From Mycobacterium lentiflavum (GTDB lineage: Bacteria; Actinomycetota; Actinomycetes; Mycobacteriales; Mycobacteriaceae): a DNA stretch of 64,000 bases. The stretch lies in the NCBI RefSeq assembly GCF_022374895.2, contig NZ_CP092423.2, positions 5,022,001-5,086,000 of the forward strand, read 5' to 3'. The position numbers were made by a program, and so were the translations under genes. Positions 35,171 to 44,525 of the stretch are shown here, piece by piece (position 1 is the first letter of the stretch; each line of letters opens with the position of its first letter). Under the pieces are notes generated by a model, which was not told the origin of the DNA, did no database searches, and saw nothing but the letters and a program-made list of their open reading frames with translations.

Positions 35171-35982
35171 TGCGCGACAGCCTTTTTCCGCGGGAAGGGC
35201 GGCAACTGCCCGGCGCCGAAGTCTTCGCGCCGGATCATCCGATACAGCATGACGACGAAGGTGACTTGGTAGATGCCGAACACGACCATGTCCAGCCACC
35301 AGGCGATTTCGCCGTCCCACGCGAACACACCCCGCCGGAAGATCCAGCAGGGGGCGACGACGACTTCGGTCAGTGCGTTGCACAGGTTGAGATAGCCGAA
35401 CCACTTGGGGAACACCCGATTCTTGTCGAGCAGGATCGCGACCATCCAGATCAGCGAGCCGATCAGGAAGACTCCCATCGTTCCGTCGAACGACAAGAAG
35501 GCGAAGTCGTAGAGCCAGCCGATCATTTCGGGGTTGCGTTCTGGTCGCAACGTCCCGACGATCAGCGCGATACACAGCAGCAGCATTCCGGGAATCGCAC
35601 TGAGCGAGTAGATGATCAGATACGAGTACCCGAACGCGCGGCTGACCGACATTCGGCGCATCGAATATGCAATCAGGGCATTGTTCGTCGCGATCGCGCC
35701 GCTGATCGCAAAGATGATGCCGAAACCAAGAGGTATGCCGAGGTGGCGCTCGGAGAACCAGTGGACCTGCGTCGCGAGGTCCCAGGAGGGTTCCGGTGGC
35801 GGTTGAACTTGCGCGATGATGAAGAACACCGGGAAGAACAGGTTGTAGAAAACGACCAGCACCCACCACGCCAACCAGAGTTCACGCTTGGGGTTGTGGC
35901 GCAGGTGCCAGGCGATCCGGTGATGCAGCGGGCCGGAAGGGGGTGTTGCCGGCGAGGTCGGCGGTGTGATCACCGCACTCAT
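35167..35982 (-). CDS. Six-helix membrane protein, paralogue of 35979 gene
   Basis: A 271-residue membrane protein with about six hydrophobic segments (roughly 37-58, 80-103, 115-145, 165-187, 197-218, 225-250). I do not recognise a named family. It is clearly related to the protein encoded just upstream: both share LRPERNPE/FRPERSPE after helix three, VFPKW/VFPRW and an AWDG motif before the last helix. Start at the ATG overlapping the upstream stop. Probably a complex with the COX3/COX4-like products; function unknown. Confidence 0.7.
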   Translation of the reverse strand: MSAVITPPTSPATPPSGPLHHRIAWHLRHNPKRELWLAWWVLVVFYNLFFPVFFIIAQVQPPPEPSWDLATQVHWFSERHLGIPLGFGIIFAISGAIATNNALIAYSMRRMSVSRAFGYSYLIIYSLSAIPGMLLLCIALIVGTLRPERNPEMIGWLYDFAFLSFDGTMGVFLIGSLIWMVAILLDKNRVFPKWFGYLNLCNALTEVVVAPCWIFRRGVFAWDGEIAWWLDMVVFGIYQVTFVVMLYRMIRREDFGAGQLPPFPRKKAVAQ

Positions 35983-36755
35983 GCGTCGACCAGTTCGTCT
36001 GGGCGCCCACGGTTCTCGGCGCGCTCGCGATAAATGGCCTGTGCCAATGCAACTCCCATCACGACGATCCAGACCGCGATGGCAACGTTTTTCACCCAGA
36101 ACGACAGGAAGCCGTCCCACGCCAGCGGACCGGTCAGCGACACCCCGACGAAGGCTGCGGGCACCAGCGCCGCGGCGATCAGAAGGTTGAAGTGGGCTAC
36201 CCAGCGAGGAAATACGGGTCGCGGCTGATCATCGAAATAGATTGCCACAGCATGGATCACACTCTGGCCGATCAGGAACGGGACCAGGATGGTGAAGGTC
36301 ATCCAGCCGAAATCGTTGAGCAGCTGAGTCAGCTCCGGACTGCGCTCGGGGCGAAATGCGGCCAGCAGCCAGCAGACATTGGCGACGAGAAACAACGTCG
36401 GACCGCCGGCCACGCAGCCCAGCATCGCGTAGGAGAAGATCGGCGTCCGGTGTGCCATTCGGCGGATCTGCAGCACGATCAAGGCCAGGATCGGGACGAG
36501 GCACACGCCGAACCAGTTGAACACGATCATGCTGTACCGGATCTGCGGGATGTGGGCCGGATCCCGATAGAACGCGGCGACCTGTTCCGCCGGCATCGAG
36601 GGCGACATCGGCGGATTGAAGCCCGGAAACAGCACGAAGCCGGCGATCCACAGAATCACCGTGACGGGCAATGTCCACAGCAGAATGACCTCGCCGTCAG
36701 TAGGCCGCAGCGCCGCTCGTCGACTTGATGCATCTCCCCCGCCGATGTCTGTCAT
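35979..36755 (-). CDS. Six-helix membrane protein, first gene of the operon
   Basis: A 258-residue membrane protein of unknown function with about six hydrophobic segments. After the first helix it has MSPSMPAEQVAAFYRD, an outside-facing loop that I have seen in uncharacterised actinobacterial membrane proteins. It shares AAFRPERSPEL, PVFPRWVAHFN and GPLAWDG with the next gene. It heads the four-gene operon and is divergent from a TetR gene with a strong operator in the 105-bp gap. Confidence 0.7.
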   Translation of the reverse strand: MTDIGGGDASSRRAALRPTDGEVILLWTLPVTVILWIAGFVLFPGFNPPMSPSMPAEQVAAFYRDPAHIPQIRYSMIVFNWFGVCLVPILALIVLQIRRMAHRTPIFSYAMLGCVAGGPTLFLVANVCWLLAAFRPERSPELTQLLNDFGWMTFTILVPFLIGQSVIHAVAIYFDDQPRPVFPRWVAHFNLLIAAALVPAAFVGVSLTGPLAWDGFLSFWVKNVAIAVWIVVMGVALAQAIYRERAENRGRPDELVDA

Positions 36756-36808
36756 CGATGAATCCCTTCAGCACGAAATCGCCCTTGCTAGATTCGGCTC
36801 GTACCGAA

Positions 36809-36826
36809 GCTAGCCGGTCGGCTAGC
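36809..36826. promoter_or_regulatory. Perfect inverted repeat, TetR operator
   Basis: GCTAGCC-GGTC-GGCTAGC is a perfect 7-bp inverted repeat with a 4-base centre. It lies midway between the divergent membrane operon (start 36755) and the TetR gene (start 36861), the usual place for self- and neighbour-repression. Confidence 0.75.
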
Positions 36827-36860
36827 CTCGGGTCAATAGCCGATCGTCTAGGCTCGTCCC

Positions 36861-37463
36861 GTGGGCACAGCAGGAGAGCCGGTCAGCGATGAAGCGCTGA
36901 GAGTTGTGGCCTACAGCCCTGCTAGAACGCGGGTACTCGATGCGGCGCTCGACCTGTTCGCGCAGCACGGCGTCAGCGGTACGTCGCTGCAGATGATCGC
37001 CGACGCCGTCGGGATCACCAAAGCTGCTGTATACCACCAATTCCGGACCAAGGATCAAATCGTGATCGCGGTTACCGAGCGCGAGCTCGGACGGCTGCTT
37101 CCCGCGCTGGAGGCAGCCGAGGCGCAGGGCAACGGACCACAAGCGCGGGATGCGTTGCTGGAGAGCGTCGTTGAAATGGCGGTTCGCGACCGCCGGCTGG
37201 TACGCACGCTGCAGTTCGATCCCGTCGTGGTTCGGCTGCTGGCCGAACACAAGCCGTTCCAACGCTTTATGGATCGGTTGTACGACGGACTGCTGAGCGA
37301 CGCCGGCCTCGACGGCCGGATCGAGGCGGCCATGTTCTCCGGCGCCATCAGCACAGCTGTCATGCACCCGCTGCTGGCCGACATCGACGACGACACACTG
37401 CTCGAGCGGCTTACCAACATGATCAGGCGCTTACTCGGGCTGCATCGAGAAACCGTCCAATAG
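36861..37463 (+). CDS. TetR-family transcriptional regulator
   Basis: A 200-residue regulator. Helix-turn-helix at about 24-62: LDLFAQHGVSGTSLQMIADAVGIT followed by KAAVYHQF. GTG start. It most likely controls the divergent COX3/COX4-like membrane operon through the palindrome at 36809. Its last codons run into a 12-bp tandem repeat, so the C-terminus may vary between strains. Confidence 0.88.
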   Translation: MGTAGEPVSDEALRVVAYSPARTRVLDAALDLFAQHGVSGTSLQMIADAVGITKAAVYHQFRTKDQIVIAVTERELGRLLPALEAAEAQGNGPQARDALLESVVEMAVRDRRLVRTLQFDPVVVRLLAEHKPFQRFMDRLYDGLLSDAGLDGRIEAAMFSGAISTAVMHPLLADIDDDTLLERLTNMIRRLLGLHRETVQ

Positions 37464-37499
37464 AACGTCCAGTAGAACGTGCAGTAGAACGTCCAATAG
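37451..37499. repeat. 12-bp tandem repeat at the TetR 3' end
   Basis: The unit AACGTCCARTAG occurs four times in a row: first a copy with one inserted base that contains the TetR stop codon, then three further 12-bp copies, two of them differing by single bases. Each unit carries an in-frame TAG. It separates the TetR gene from a convergent secreted-protein gene whose stop is at 37502. Confidence 0.85.
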
Positions 37500-37501
37500 A
37501 A

Positions 37502-37903
37502 CTAAGTGTCGGCGCGGATCCAGCTCATAATGCCGTCGTGGGCAAAACAGATCAGGAATAGGCCATCGGGCGCCTGTGCGACGTAGTTCTGGTAGTTCTG
37601 GCAGTTCGCGCCTTCCTCCTTGACTCCCGCCATCGGAGGTGATCGGAACCATCGCGGCTGATATCTCCTCGGCGAACCGCAGAACATCAGTCGACCAGGC
37701 TGCGAGGCGAAGGAGACGTAACCATCCGCGACACCGAAGGCGTAGTAGGTGGTGTTGTCACACGGCGCCCCGAGTACCACATGCGGCATGATGCCCGGCG
37801 TGCAGTCGGGGTAGTCGCAAACGGTGGGCCCAGCAACAGACGGCGGCGCCGCCAGCACACCGGTGCCGAGCAACGCGGCAAATACGGCCACGATTAATCG
37901 CAC
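37502..37903 (-). CDS. Secreted Cys-rich hypothetical protein
   Basis: A 133-residue exported protein: VRLIVAVFAALLGTGVLA is a signal peptide with a likely cut after PPSVAG. The mature part has several Cys in pairs (TVCDYPDC, GAPCDN, MFCGSP, GANCQN, LICFAHDG), suggesting disulfides, and ends WIRADT. I do not recognise a named family, though similar small secreted proteins are common in mycobacteria. GTG start without a strong SD, so the start is uncertain. Confidence 0.65.
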   Translation of the reverse strand: MRLIVAVFAALLGTGVLAAPPSVAGPTVCDYPDCTPGIMPHVVLGAPCDNTTYYAFGVADGYVSFASQPGRLMFCGSPRRYQPRWFRSPPMAGVKEEGANCQNYQNYVAQAPDGLFLICFAHDGIMSWIRADT

Positions 37904-38102
37904 CCGATTACTTTGCCACACCCGAAAAGAAAATTCTCCTGCTTGGAGAAGATCGCCTGCGCGGGAACGACAATCCATGCCAGGACCCCGAACGCTATTG
38001 CGCCTCCTTTCCCGACGAGCGTGCATTTCCGCATGTAGACGCTCTGACCGCAGCCGCCAGATGAGGCCTTGCACCGAGTCCGAAGTGATAAGCTGCCTCT
38101 CC

Positions 38103-38840
38103 GTGCACGATCCGGACGGGCCCGACGCCGACGATTGTGGTAACCCGGCGGATGTGACCAATCCCGATGAACCACAATCGCGCTCAGGGGTCGACTCCGC
38201 GGTCCCGGCGCCCGCATCGGAAACGGCCACAGAAGTCGAAGTTGCCGAGGCTGAAGCGCGCGCCGAGGCGGCTAAGACCCGGCTGGCACGGCTGCGCCAG
38301 GCAGCAGAAGCCGATGCCCCAGATGCCAAGCAGCGCCGGGCAAAGTCGCTTCGCCGTCCAGCGCGCAAAGCAATAGCTGTTGGCGTGGGCGTCGTGATCG
38401 CCTGCGCAGCTGCCGGTGCGAGCGGTTACATGCTGTGGCAGCACCGCACCGTGACGCATGATCGCCAGCTCGCAGCGGAGTTTGCGGCTGCCGCCCGGCA
38501 AGGGATCACGGCGCTGATGTCGATTGACCCCGAGCATGCCAAGGCGGACGTCCAGCGCATGATCGATGCCACGACGGGGGATCTCAACGGCCAACTGTCG
38601 GCGATCTCGGTCCTCATGGTCAAAAAGGCCCAGGACTCCAAGATCGGCAGCAAGGTCACCGTCGAAGCTGTCGCCGTCGAATCATTGAGCGACAATTCAG
38701 GAGTCGTGCTTGTGGCGGCGAAAACCGATGCCACCGGGCCGGATAACGAGAAGCCGCCACCGGCCTTGTTCCGGCTGAGCGTCACCCTGAACCGCGACCA
38801 CGGCCAGCTCAAGATGTCGAAAATTGACTACCTCTCATGA
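38103..38840 (+). CDS. Mce-associated membrane protein (Mas type, first of pair)
   Basis: A 245-residue bitopic protein. The N-terminal about 85 residues are charged and coiled-coil-like (VEVAEAEARAEAAKTRLARLRQ), followed by one membrane helix (about 92-112) and an outside domain of about 130 residues of the Mce-associated family. Such proteins sit next to mce operons and are thought to stabilise or assist the Mce transporter. GTG start chosen at 38103; a GTG at 38154 is also possible. Overlaps the next gene by four bases. Confidence 0.82.
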   Translation: MHDPDGPDADDCGNPADVTNPDEPQSRSGVDSAVPAPASETATEVEVAEAEARAEAAKTRLARLRQAAEADAPDAKQRRAKSLRRPARKAIAVGVGVVIACAAAGASGYMLWQHRTVTHDRQLAAEFAAAARQGITALMSIDPEHAKADVQRMIDATTGDLNGQLSAISVLMVKKAQDSKIGSKVTVEAVAVESLSDNSGVVLVAAKTDATGPDNEKPPPALFRLSVTLNRDHGQLKMSKIDYLS

Positions 38841-39442
38841 CTGTCGAGCGTGGTCCGTCGTTGGGGGACACCGAAACAGCAACTGACGACCCGGAAATTC
38901 CGCCCGCCGGCAAAGCGGCACGCATGCGTCGGCTGCCAGCCATCGGCCGCCGGTTGTTGGCGAGGTGGCGTTCGATCATCGTGACGACGTTGGTCGTTGC
39001 GACCGTGGGGGTCGCTGTAGGTGTGTACATCGTCGTGTACCGGCCCGATCAGCGGGTCGACGATGCGGCGGCACACCGCGCAGTCCAGGCCGCGTCAGAT
39101 GGCGCCGTGGCCGTGTTGACGTATTCCTATGACCATTTGGATCGCGACTTCGCCACGGCGAAATCGCATCTCACCGGCGAGTTTTTGGCCTACTACAGCA
39201 AATTCACCGCCGATATCGTCGGGCCGACGGCGAAGGAGGGGCACCTGACGACGTCGGCCAAGGTGGTTCGGGCCGCGATTTCGGATTTGCATCCCGATTC
39301 GGCTGTCGTGCTGATTTTCGTCGACCAGTCCACGGCCAGCATGCAAAAGAAAGATCCCGCGCAGAACAAAAGCGCCGTCGTGGTCACGCTGACAAAGGTC
39401 AACGGTTCCTGGCTGATCGCGAAATTCGAGCCGGTCGGGTGA
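38837..39442 (+). CDS. Mce-associated membrane protein (second of pair)
   Basis: A 201-residue bitopic protein with one membrane helix (about 46-68) and an exported SnoaL/NTF2-like domain: AVLTYSYDHLDRDFATAKSHLTGEFLAYYSKF and the C-terminal VTLTKVNGSWLIAKFEPV. It closely resembles the gene at 55446. Translationally coupled to the gene before it (ATGA). Pairs of this kind flank the yrbE/mce operon here on both sides. Confidence 0.85.
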   Translation: MTVERGPSLGDTETATDDPEIPPAGKAARMRRLPAIGRRLLARWRSIIVTTLVVATVGVAVGVYIVVYRPDQRVDDAAAHRAVQAASDGAVAVLTYSYDHLDRDFATAKSHLTGEFLAYYSKFTADIVGPTAKEGHLTTSAKVVRAAISDLHPDSAVVLIFVDQSTASMQKKDPAQNKSAVVVTLTKVNGSWLIAKFEPVG

Positions 39443-39521
39443 GTGCGTCCCTAACCGTTACCTGGTCGGCCAAAACGGTGTAACGTCAACGCTCGAGAAT
39501 TATGCGCTCTAGGAGTTCCTG

Positions 39522-40043
39522 ATGCGTTCAGCGAAAACACTTACCACCGCAACGCTGGTGGCCACCACTGTATTTGGCGGATTGGCCACTGCCTCCACGG
39601 CCCAGGCAACAACCAAGGAAGAAGTGGCCATCAATGGGACGTATCACGTTACGTCCATCGGTGATTGGGCCCAGCGAAACGATCAATACTTCGGCGAGCC
39701 GACGGTCTACCAGACATGGACGATCAGCTCGACTTGCGAGTCATTCCAGGAATGCCACGGCACGGTGCGAAGCGACCAGGGATGGACCGCGCCCCTCTAC
39801 ATGAATGATGGGGAGATGTGGAAGGTGAGACGCGAAGTGCCGAATTGGGAGCGGTGCGAAGACGGTACCGCGTTCCCCGGACAGCAGACCTTCTTTTTCT
39901 ACCCGGTAAACGAAAATGGGGGCTTTCAAATCGGATCGCGGACCTTGTCCGGCAAGGACAAGACGGTCGGGCCAAGCGGTGCCTGCGGGCAAAACCAGTG
40001 GCTTGATATCGCGATGCCGTTGCGACTGGATCAAGTCTCCTGA
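39522..40043 (+). CDS. Secreted protein next to mce operon
   Basis: A 173-residue exported protein. Signal peptide about 1-29 (ends STAQAT); the mature part contains INGTYHVTSIGDWAQRND, four Cys that could form two disulfides (CESFQEC, WERCEDG, GACGQNQ) and many aromatic residues. I recognise the type as a conserved mycobacterial secreted protein without known role. It lies 79 bp after the Mce-associated pair and is convergent with mceF. Confidence 0.72.
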   Translation: MRSAKTLTTATLVATTVFGGLATASTAQATTKEEVAINGTYHVTSIGDWAQRNDQYFGEPTVYQTWTISSTCESFQECHGTVRSDQGWTAPLYMNDGEMWKVRREVPNWERCEDGTAFPGQQTFFFYPVNENGGFQIGSRTLSGKDKTVGPSGACGQNQWLDIAMPLRLDQVS

Positions 40044-40098
40044 CCAGGCGGGTCGTAGCTCCATCACCACCTTCGCTTTGCAGCCTCTTCATGCGGCG

Positions 40099-41838
40099 TC
40101 AGGTGGGAAGCATGTCCTTCCACGTCTTGGGCGCTTTCGCGGGCGCCAGATCCGACTGCTCGTATAACTTTCCGTCCGGACCGACGTAACGACCAGTGCG
40201 CGGATCGTACTTCGCTACCACGATCGACGGCGCGGGCTTAGATCCGTTGGCTCCGAACGCACTTGGCGCGGCCTGCGGCTGCCCACCGTCGACCTGATCC
40301 GGTGGTGCGGGCGCCGCGGGTGGTGCCGGTGGTGGCGGCGGTGTTGCGGGAAGCTCACCCGGCGCGGGGACGTCGAGTGGCGCGAACGTCGGGAGGTCCG
40401 CCGACATCGGCGATATGGGTCTCAGCGTTGGCCCCGACGACGGCGCCGGAGGTACCGCCGCTCCCACCGTGCCCGATGGTGGATTTTCTCCCCGTGGGCC
40501 CGCGGGTGTGCCACGCGGCACCGCTCCCGGCGGCAGCGGCGTTCCCCCGACGGGGGCGAAAATTCTTTGGTCGCCGGTGATCCGGTCGTCGGGCGGCACA
40601 CCCTGGGAGAGCAGATTCGGATCCAACGGGTAGGGACCGAGGGTGTGCTGGCGCATCGCCAGCGGCATGAACGGCTTGTCGCTGTTGCAGATTTCGACAG
40701 TAGGCGCGCGCTTACCCGGGTGACCCATGCAGGGATAGTTGCGCGCACCGCGAACCGCCATCGGTGAATCCTGCGGAAGTTTGCAGTACAACCCGTCCGG
40801 GGTATCGATATCGCTGAGGTCGTCCGGGGATCGCCAGGTGTTGGGTGGCATGAAGCCGACCGTGCAAATAGGCGGATCGTCGATCGTTAAAGCGAAGTCA
40901 CCCATGGCTTTACCGTCGGGATGGTTTTCGCCCTGAGCGGCCTGCTCGATAGCGACCGCCGACGGCAGCAACACCAGCAGTTGCTCGATCGAGGGGTGAT
41001 AGGTGACGCCGATTTGCCCGATGGTGGTCAGGTTGGCAAGCAACACCGGCAGCGTCGGTTTGATTTGTTCGAGAAGCCGCGACGCTTCGTTCGCGGCATC
41101 GGGACCGTTTCGCAGGATGGTGCGGAAGTGGGAATCGTTGTTCGCCAACACATCCGTGATACCTGCGAAGCTACGTGCCCACGTCCTGATCGAATCGGTG
41201 GTCTGTGCCTGCGTATCCAAGAGCGGCCCAGTGTCTTCGGTGAGTGCCTTGGTGCGATCGACGACGCTGTTGGAGTCGCGGGACAGTGTCTCCGACGAAT
41301 CGATCAGTGAGCCCAGGTCGTAACCGGAACCGTTGAAGCCCTGGAAGGTCTCGTCGAGCAATTGGCCGAGTTTGGTCTTCGGGATGCTGCCGACCAAGGC
41401 GTTGAGCTGCTCGAGCATCGGCCCGACCGCCTGCGGAATCGTCGTGTCGCGCGCGGCGATAACCGAGCCGTCGTGCAGGTAGGGCGGCGAATCGGTTTTG
41501 GGCCGCAGGTCCACATACTGCTCACCTACCGCGGAGACGCTGAGCACCTCCGCCGTCAGGTCCGCGGGAACTTTGGGTGAAGTGTTAAGGGACAGCGTCG
41601 CTTTCGCACCGGTCGGCGTCAAACCAACCGAGGTGACCTTACCCAGCTGAACCCCGCGGTAGGTCACATTCGAAAACTGGTACAGGCCACCGGTAGCCGG
41701 CAGCTCCAGCGTCACCGTCATCCGGCCGATGCCCAACAGGGTGGGCGCTTGGATGTAGAACAAGACCATCGCGATCACGCCAATGGTCCCGACGATCGTG
41801 AATATCCACAGCTGGAGCCGGACAAAGCGCGTGAGCAT
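40099..41838 (-). CDS. mceF: Mce-family substrate-binding protein MceF
   Basis: A 579-residue last Mce protein of the operon. N-terminal membrane anchor about 10-32, MCE domain about 38-118 (QFSNVTYRGVQLGKVTSVGL), then the helical region that forms part of the tube across the periplasm, and from about 440 a long Pro/Ala-rich tail ending with YDPRTGRYVGPDGKLYEQSDL. It starts directly after the mceE stop. Part of a lipid importer driven by MceG (not in the window). Confidence 0.9.
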   Translation of the reverse strand: MLTRFVRLQLWIFTIVGTIGVIAMVLFYIQAPTLLGIGRMTVTLELPATGGLYQFSNVTYRGVQLGKVTSVGLTPTGAKATLSLNTSPKVPADLTAEVLSVSAVGEQYVDLRPKTDSPPYLHDGSVIAARDTTIPQAVGPMLEQLNALVGSIPKTKLGQLLDETFQGFNGSGYDLGSLIDSSETLSRDSNSVVDRTKALTEDTGPLLDTQAQTTDSIRTWARSFAGITDVLANNDSHFRTILRNGPDAANEASRLLEQIKPTLPVLLANLTTIGQIGVTYHPSIEQLLVLLPSAVAIEQAAQGENHPDGKAMGDFALTIDDPPICTVGFMPPNTWRSPDDLSDIDTPDGLYCKLPQDSPMAVRGARNYPCMGHPGKRAPTVEICNSDKPFMPLAMRQHTLGPYPLDPNLLSQGVPPDDRITGDQRIFAPVGGTPLPPGAVPRGTPAGPRGENPPSGTVGAAVPPAPSSGPTLRPISPMSADLPTFAPLDVPAPGELPATPPPPPAPPAAPAPPDQVDGGQPQAAPSAFGANGSKPAPSIVVAKYDPRTGRYVGPDGKLYEQSDLAPAKAPKTWKDMLPT

Positions 41839-43110
41839 CTATCCACCACCTCCCGTCGGTGCCGTCGCCGGCGGCGGACCGGGCAGCGGTGGCGTTTGAC
41901 CAAGACTCGCATCGGGCGTCTGTGCCGGCGGTGGCCCGGGCAGCGGACCAAATCCCGGCGGCGGCGCGGGCAGTGGCAGCGCATTGGGGTCAATCCACGG
42001 CGGCCGCACGGGGTCGTGCAACGGATCGAGGGTGTAGTTCATGCGATACGGGTCCCCGGGCTCCGGCACCACCGGCTCGTCCAGCTGGCCCCAGTGGGTC
42101 CCCAACAGCAATCCCTTCTTGAGCCGTGGAATCGACAGGTCGAGATCGACGTGCAGGTTGAAGTAGTCGCCGCGGACCGCGCGGTCGACGAAGTTCTGGG
42201 TGAACGGGAACACGAAACCCGCCGCGATCGCCATGCCGAACTCCGGCCCGACGTCGGCGAGCGCTTTGATGGCCGGCTCCAGGTTTTTGAGGTTCTTGAC
42301 CAGGTCGTCCTGGACGTCGTTGACCAACCGGGAGGCCGTGTTGCTGAACGCCCGAAGGTGATCCAGCGCTTCCGTGAGCCGCGGGCGCTCCTTGATCAAC
42401 ACATCAAGGGCCGGCGGAATCTTATGCAGCGCCTCGGTCAACACGTCCCGCTGCGCGGCGAAGGTGCCTGACAGCCGGTTCAGTGCCTGGATCGACTCAA
42501 CGATGTTGTCGCGCTGCTGATCCAGCGTCCCCACAAACGTGTCCAAACGCGTCAGCAGATCACGCGCCGCATCTGCATGCCCAGACAGCGCCGCCGAGAA
42601 GTTGTGTATGACCTCGCCGATCTGTCCCAGTCCGCCGCCGTTGACCACCGCGCCCAGCGACGACAACGTCTGTTCCGTCGACGGATACGCCGTCGACCGG
42701 CTCAGCGGAATCGTCGCACCCGGCTGCAGCCGACCCGTTCCCTGCTGGCCCAGCGGCGTATTGAGCTCCACGTGCATCGAACCCAGCAGGCTGGTCTGCC
42801 CCACGGTGGCCACCACATTGGCCGGCACCACTACATCGCGCTTGACCGAGATCTCGACGTCGGCATGCCAACCCTGCACCCGCATCTCTCCGACACTGCC
42901 CACGACCACGTCGTCGACCATCACCGGCGAATTCGACTCCATCGTGCCAACATTCGGCAACTCGACGTGATAGATGTTGGCCCCCGGCCCACGTCCGACC
43001 GCACCGGGCAACGGCAACGAGTTCAGGCCATGGAAGGCACATCCCGACGCCGACAACGCCACACAACAACCCACGACGAGCGCCCGTCGTACCGCAATCC
43101 GCGCGATCAT
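41839..43110 (-). CDS. mceE: Mce-family lipoprotein MceE
   Basis: A 423-residue Mce protein with lipoprotein signal: the lipobox ends SASGC (Cys24). MCE domain about 45-130 (NSPVMVDDVVVGSVGEM), then long helices, and a Pro-rich C-terminus (PPPGFGPLPGPPPAQTP). The MceE subunit is usually lipidated and placed at the membrane end of the Mce tube. Start overlaps the mceD stop by four bases. Confidence 0.9.
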   Translation of the reverse strand: MIARIAVRRALVVGCCVALSASGCAFHGLNSLPLPGAVGRGPGANIYHVELPNVGTMESNSPVMVDDVVVGSVGEMRVQGWHADVEISVKRDVVVPANVVATVGQTSLLGSMHVELNTPLGQQGTGRLQPGATIPLSRSTAYPSTEQTLSSLGAVVNGGGLGQIGEVIHNFSAALSGHADAARDLLTRLDTFVGTLDQQRDNIVESIQALNRLSGTFAAQRDVLTEALHKIPPALDVLIKERPRLTEALDHLRAFSNTASRLVNDVQDDLVKNLKNLEPAIKALADVGPEFGMAIAAGFVFPFTQNFVDRAVRGDYFNLHVDLDLSIPRLKKGLLLGTHWGQLDEPVVPEPGDPYRMNYTLDPLHDPVRPPWIDPNALPLPAPPPGFGPLPGPPPAQTPDASLGQTPPLPGPPPATAPTGGGG

Positions 43111-44525
43111 TGTTGTGGCCCTTCGGCTGGCAGCAGCATGTCCGACAGGTTCGACGCCGGTGGTGGCGGCGGCGGCATCGGTGTCGACGGCGGGGGCGGC
43201 AGCGGCATCGCGGCGCCCGGTATCCGCTCCGGTGGCACCGCTCCCGGCGGTCCCACCGGATCACCCGGCAGGCCGGTGTAGGCCGACACCGCGGGCGGGA
43301 TCTCGGCCGGTCCGGGTTTCGGGCCCTCGCCGCCGGGCGCCAGGCGCGGTTCGGTGTAGAGAATCTTGGACGGGTCCATGGACTTCTGCAGAATGAAGTT
43401 GATCGGCAGTGGCGAGTTGTTGAAGTTGAGCAGTCGCAATCCCGGACCGAGGAACAGGGCGCACAGCTTGCCCGATTCGACCGCGGTGACGTTTTCGATG
43501 GCGCCGATCTGGTCGCAGCCCGGAGCCGACAGCAGCAGCTGTCCGCCCCACGTGGGATTCGCGAAGTTCATCAATCCGAACCCGCCCACGATGGTTCCGG
43601 TGTCCGCGTTGTAGTCGTTGAAGAAGTTGCCGAGCGAATTCGGCGCGCCGTGCAAAATGTTCTCCAGGGCCATGTGGTGATCAACCAGGTTCTGTGTGAC
43701 GTCGGCCAGCCTGGCAATCTGCTCACTGGTCTGGTCACGAGTCCCGGCGATGAATCGCTGCACCTCGCCGACCGCGGTCGACAGATCGGTCAGCGCCGCA
43801 TCCAGATCGGATTTACTGTCGTTGACCACGCTGGTGAGCGTGGCCAGGCGATCGTTGAACTGCACGATCTGGATGTTGCTGTCCCGCAGCGCGCCGACGA
43901 AGGTCTGCAGGTTCTTGATGATGTCGACGATGTTGCCGCTGCCGTTGGCGAGGATCCGGGCGACCCCTGACAACTGACCGAGCGTCTGCCGCAGCTTGTC
44001 GCCGTTACCGTCGAGAGCGTTGGCGGCGCTGTCGATGAACCGGCCCACCGACGTGCCCGAGACACCGCTCTTGGGCCCCAAATCCGTTGCCAGCCGCATC
44101 AACTGGGTTTTGACCTCGTCCCATTCGACCGGGACCGCGGTCCGTTCGACCGGTATGACTGACCCGTCGTGCATGACCGGTCCGCGATCGCGATAAGCCG
44201 GTGTGAGCTGGACGTAGCGGGAGGCCACCAGGTTCGGGGCGACGATTACCGCCTTCGCATCCGCCGGAATGGGCACGTCGTGATCGACCTTGAGGGTCAT
44301 CTTCGCCTGTGTGCCCTGCGGCGTAATCGATTCGATGTTGCCGACTTTGACACCCGATACCCGTACCTCGTCGTGGGGGTAGATCGCGGTGGCGGTGGTG
44401 AAATAGGCGGTGATCGTCTTCTGCCCGAAGAACGTACTACGGACGAGCACGGCAGCGCCGGCAACGATCAGCACGACCAGAGCGACCGCCGCGATGGCCG
44501 CCAGCCTTCTGCGCGGGATGGTCAT
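43107..44525 (-). CDS. mceD: Mce-family protein MceD
   Basis: A 472-residue Mce protein: anchor helix about 10-30, MCE domain about 36-120 with YPHDEVRVSGVKVGNIESIT, then helical region, and a Pro-rich tail from about 400. Overlaps mceC and mceE by four bases at each end. Contains a Cys pair in APGCDQIGA and GKLCALFLG typical of the MceD C-terminal region. Confidence 0.9.
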   Translation of the reverse strand: MTIPRRRLAAIAAVALVVLIVAGAAVLVRSTFFGQKTITAYFTTATAIYPHDEVRVSGVKVGNIESITPQGTQAKMTLKVDHDVPIPADAKAVIVAPNLVASRYVQLTPAYRDRGPVMHDGSVIPVERTAVPVEWDEVKTQLMRLATDLGPKSGVSGTSVGRFIDSAANALDGNGDKLRQTLGQLSGVARILANGSGNIVDIIKNLQTFVGALRDSNIQIVQFNDRLATLTSVVNDSKSDLDAALTDLSTAVGEVQRFIAGTRDQTSEQIARLADVTQNLVDHHMALENILHGAPNSLGNFFNDYNADTGTIVGGFGLMNFANPTWGGQLLLSAPGCDQIGAIENVTAVESGKLCALFLGPGLRLLNFNNSPLPINFILQKSMDPSKILYTEPRLAPGGEGPKPGPAEIPPAVSAYTGLPGDPVGPPGAVPPERIPGAAMPLPPPPSTPMPPPPPPASNLSDMLLPAEGPQQ

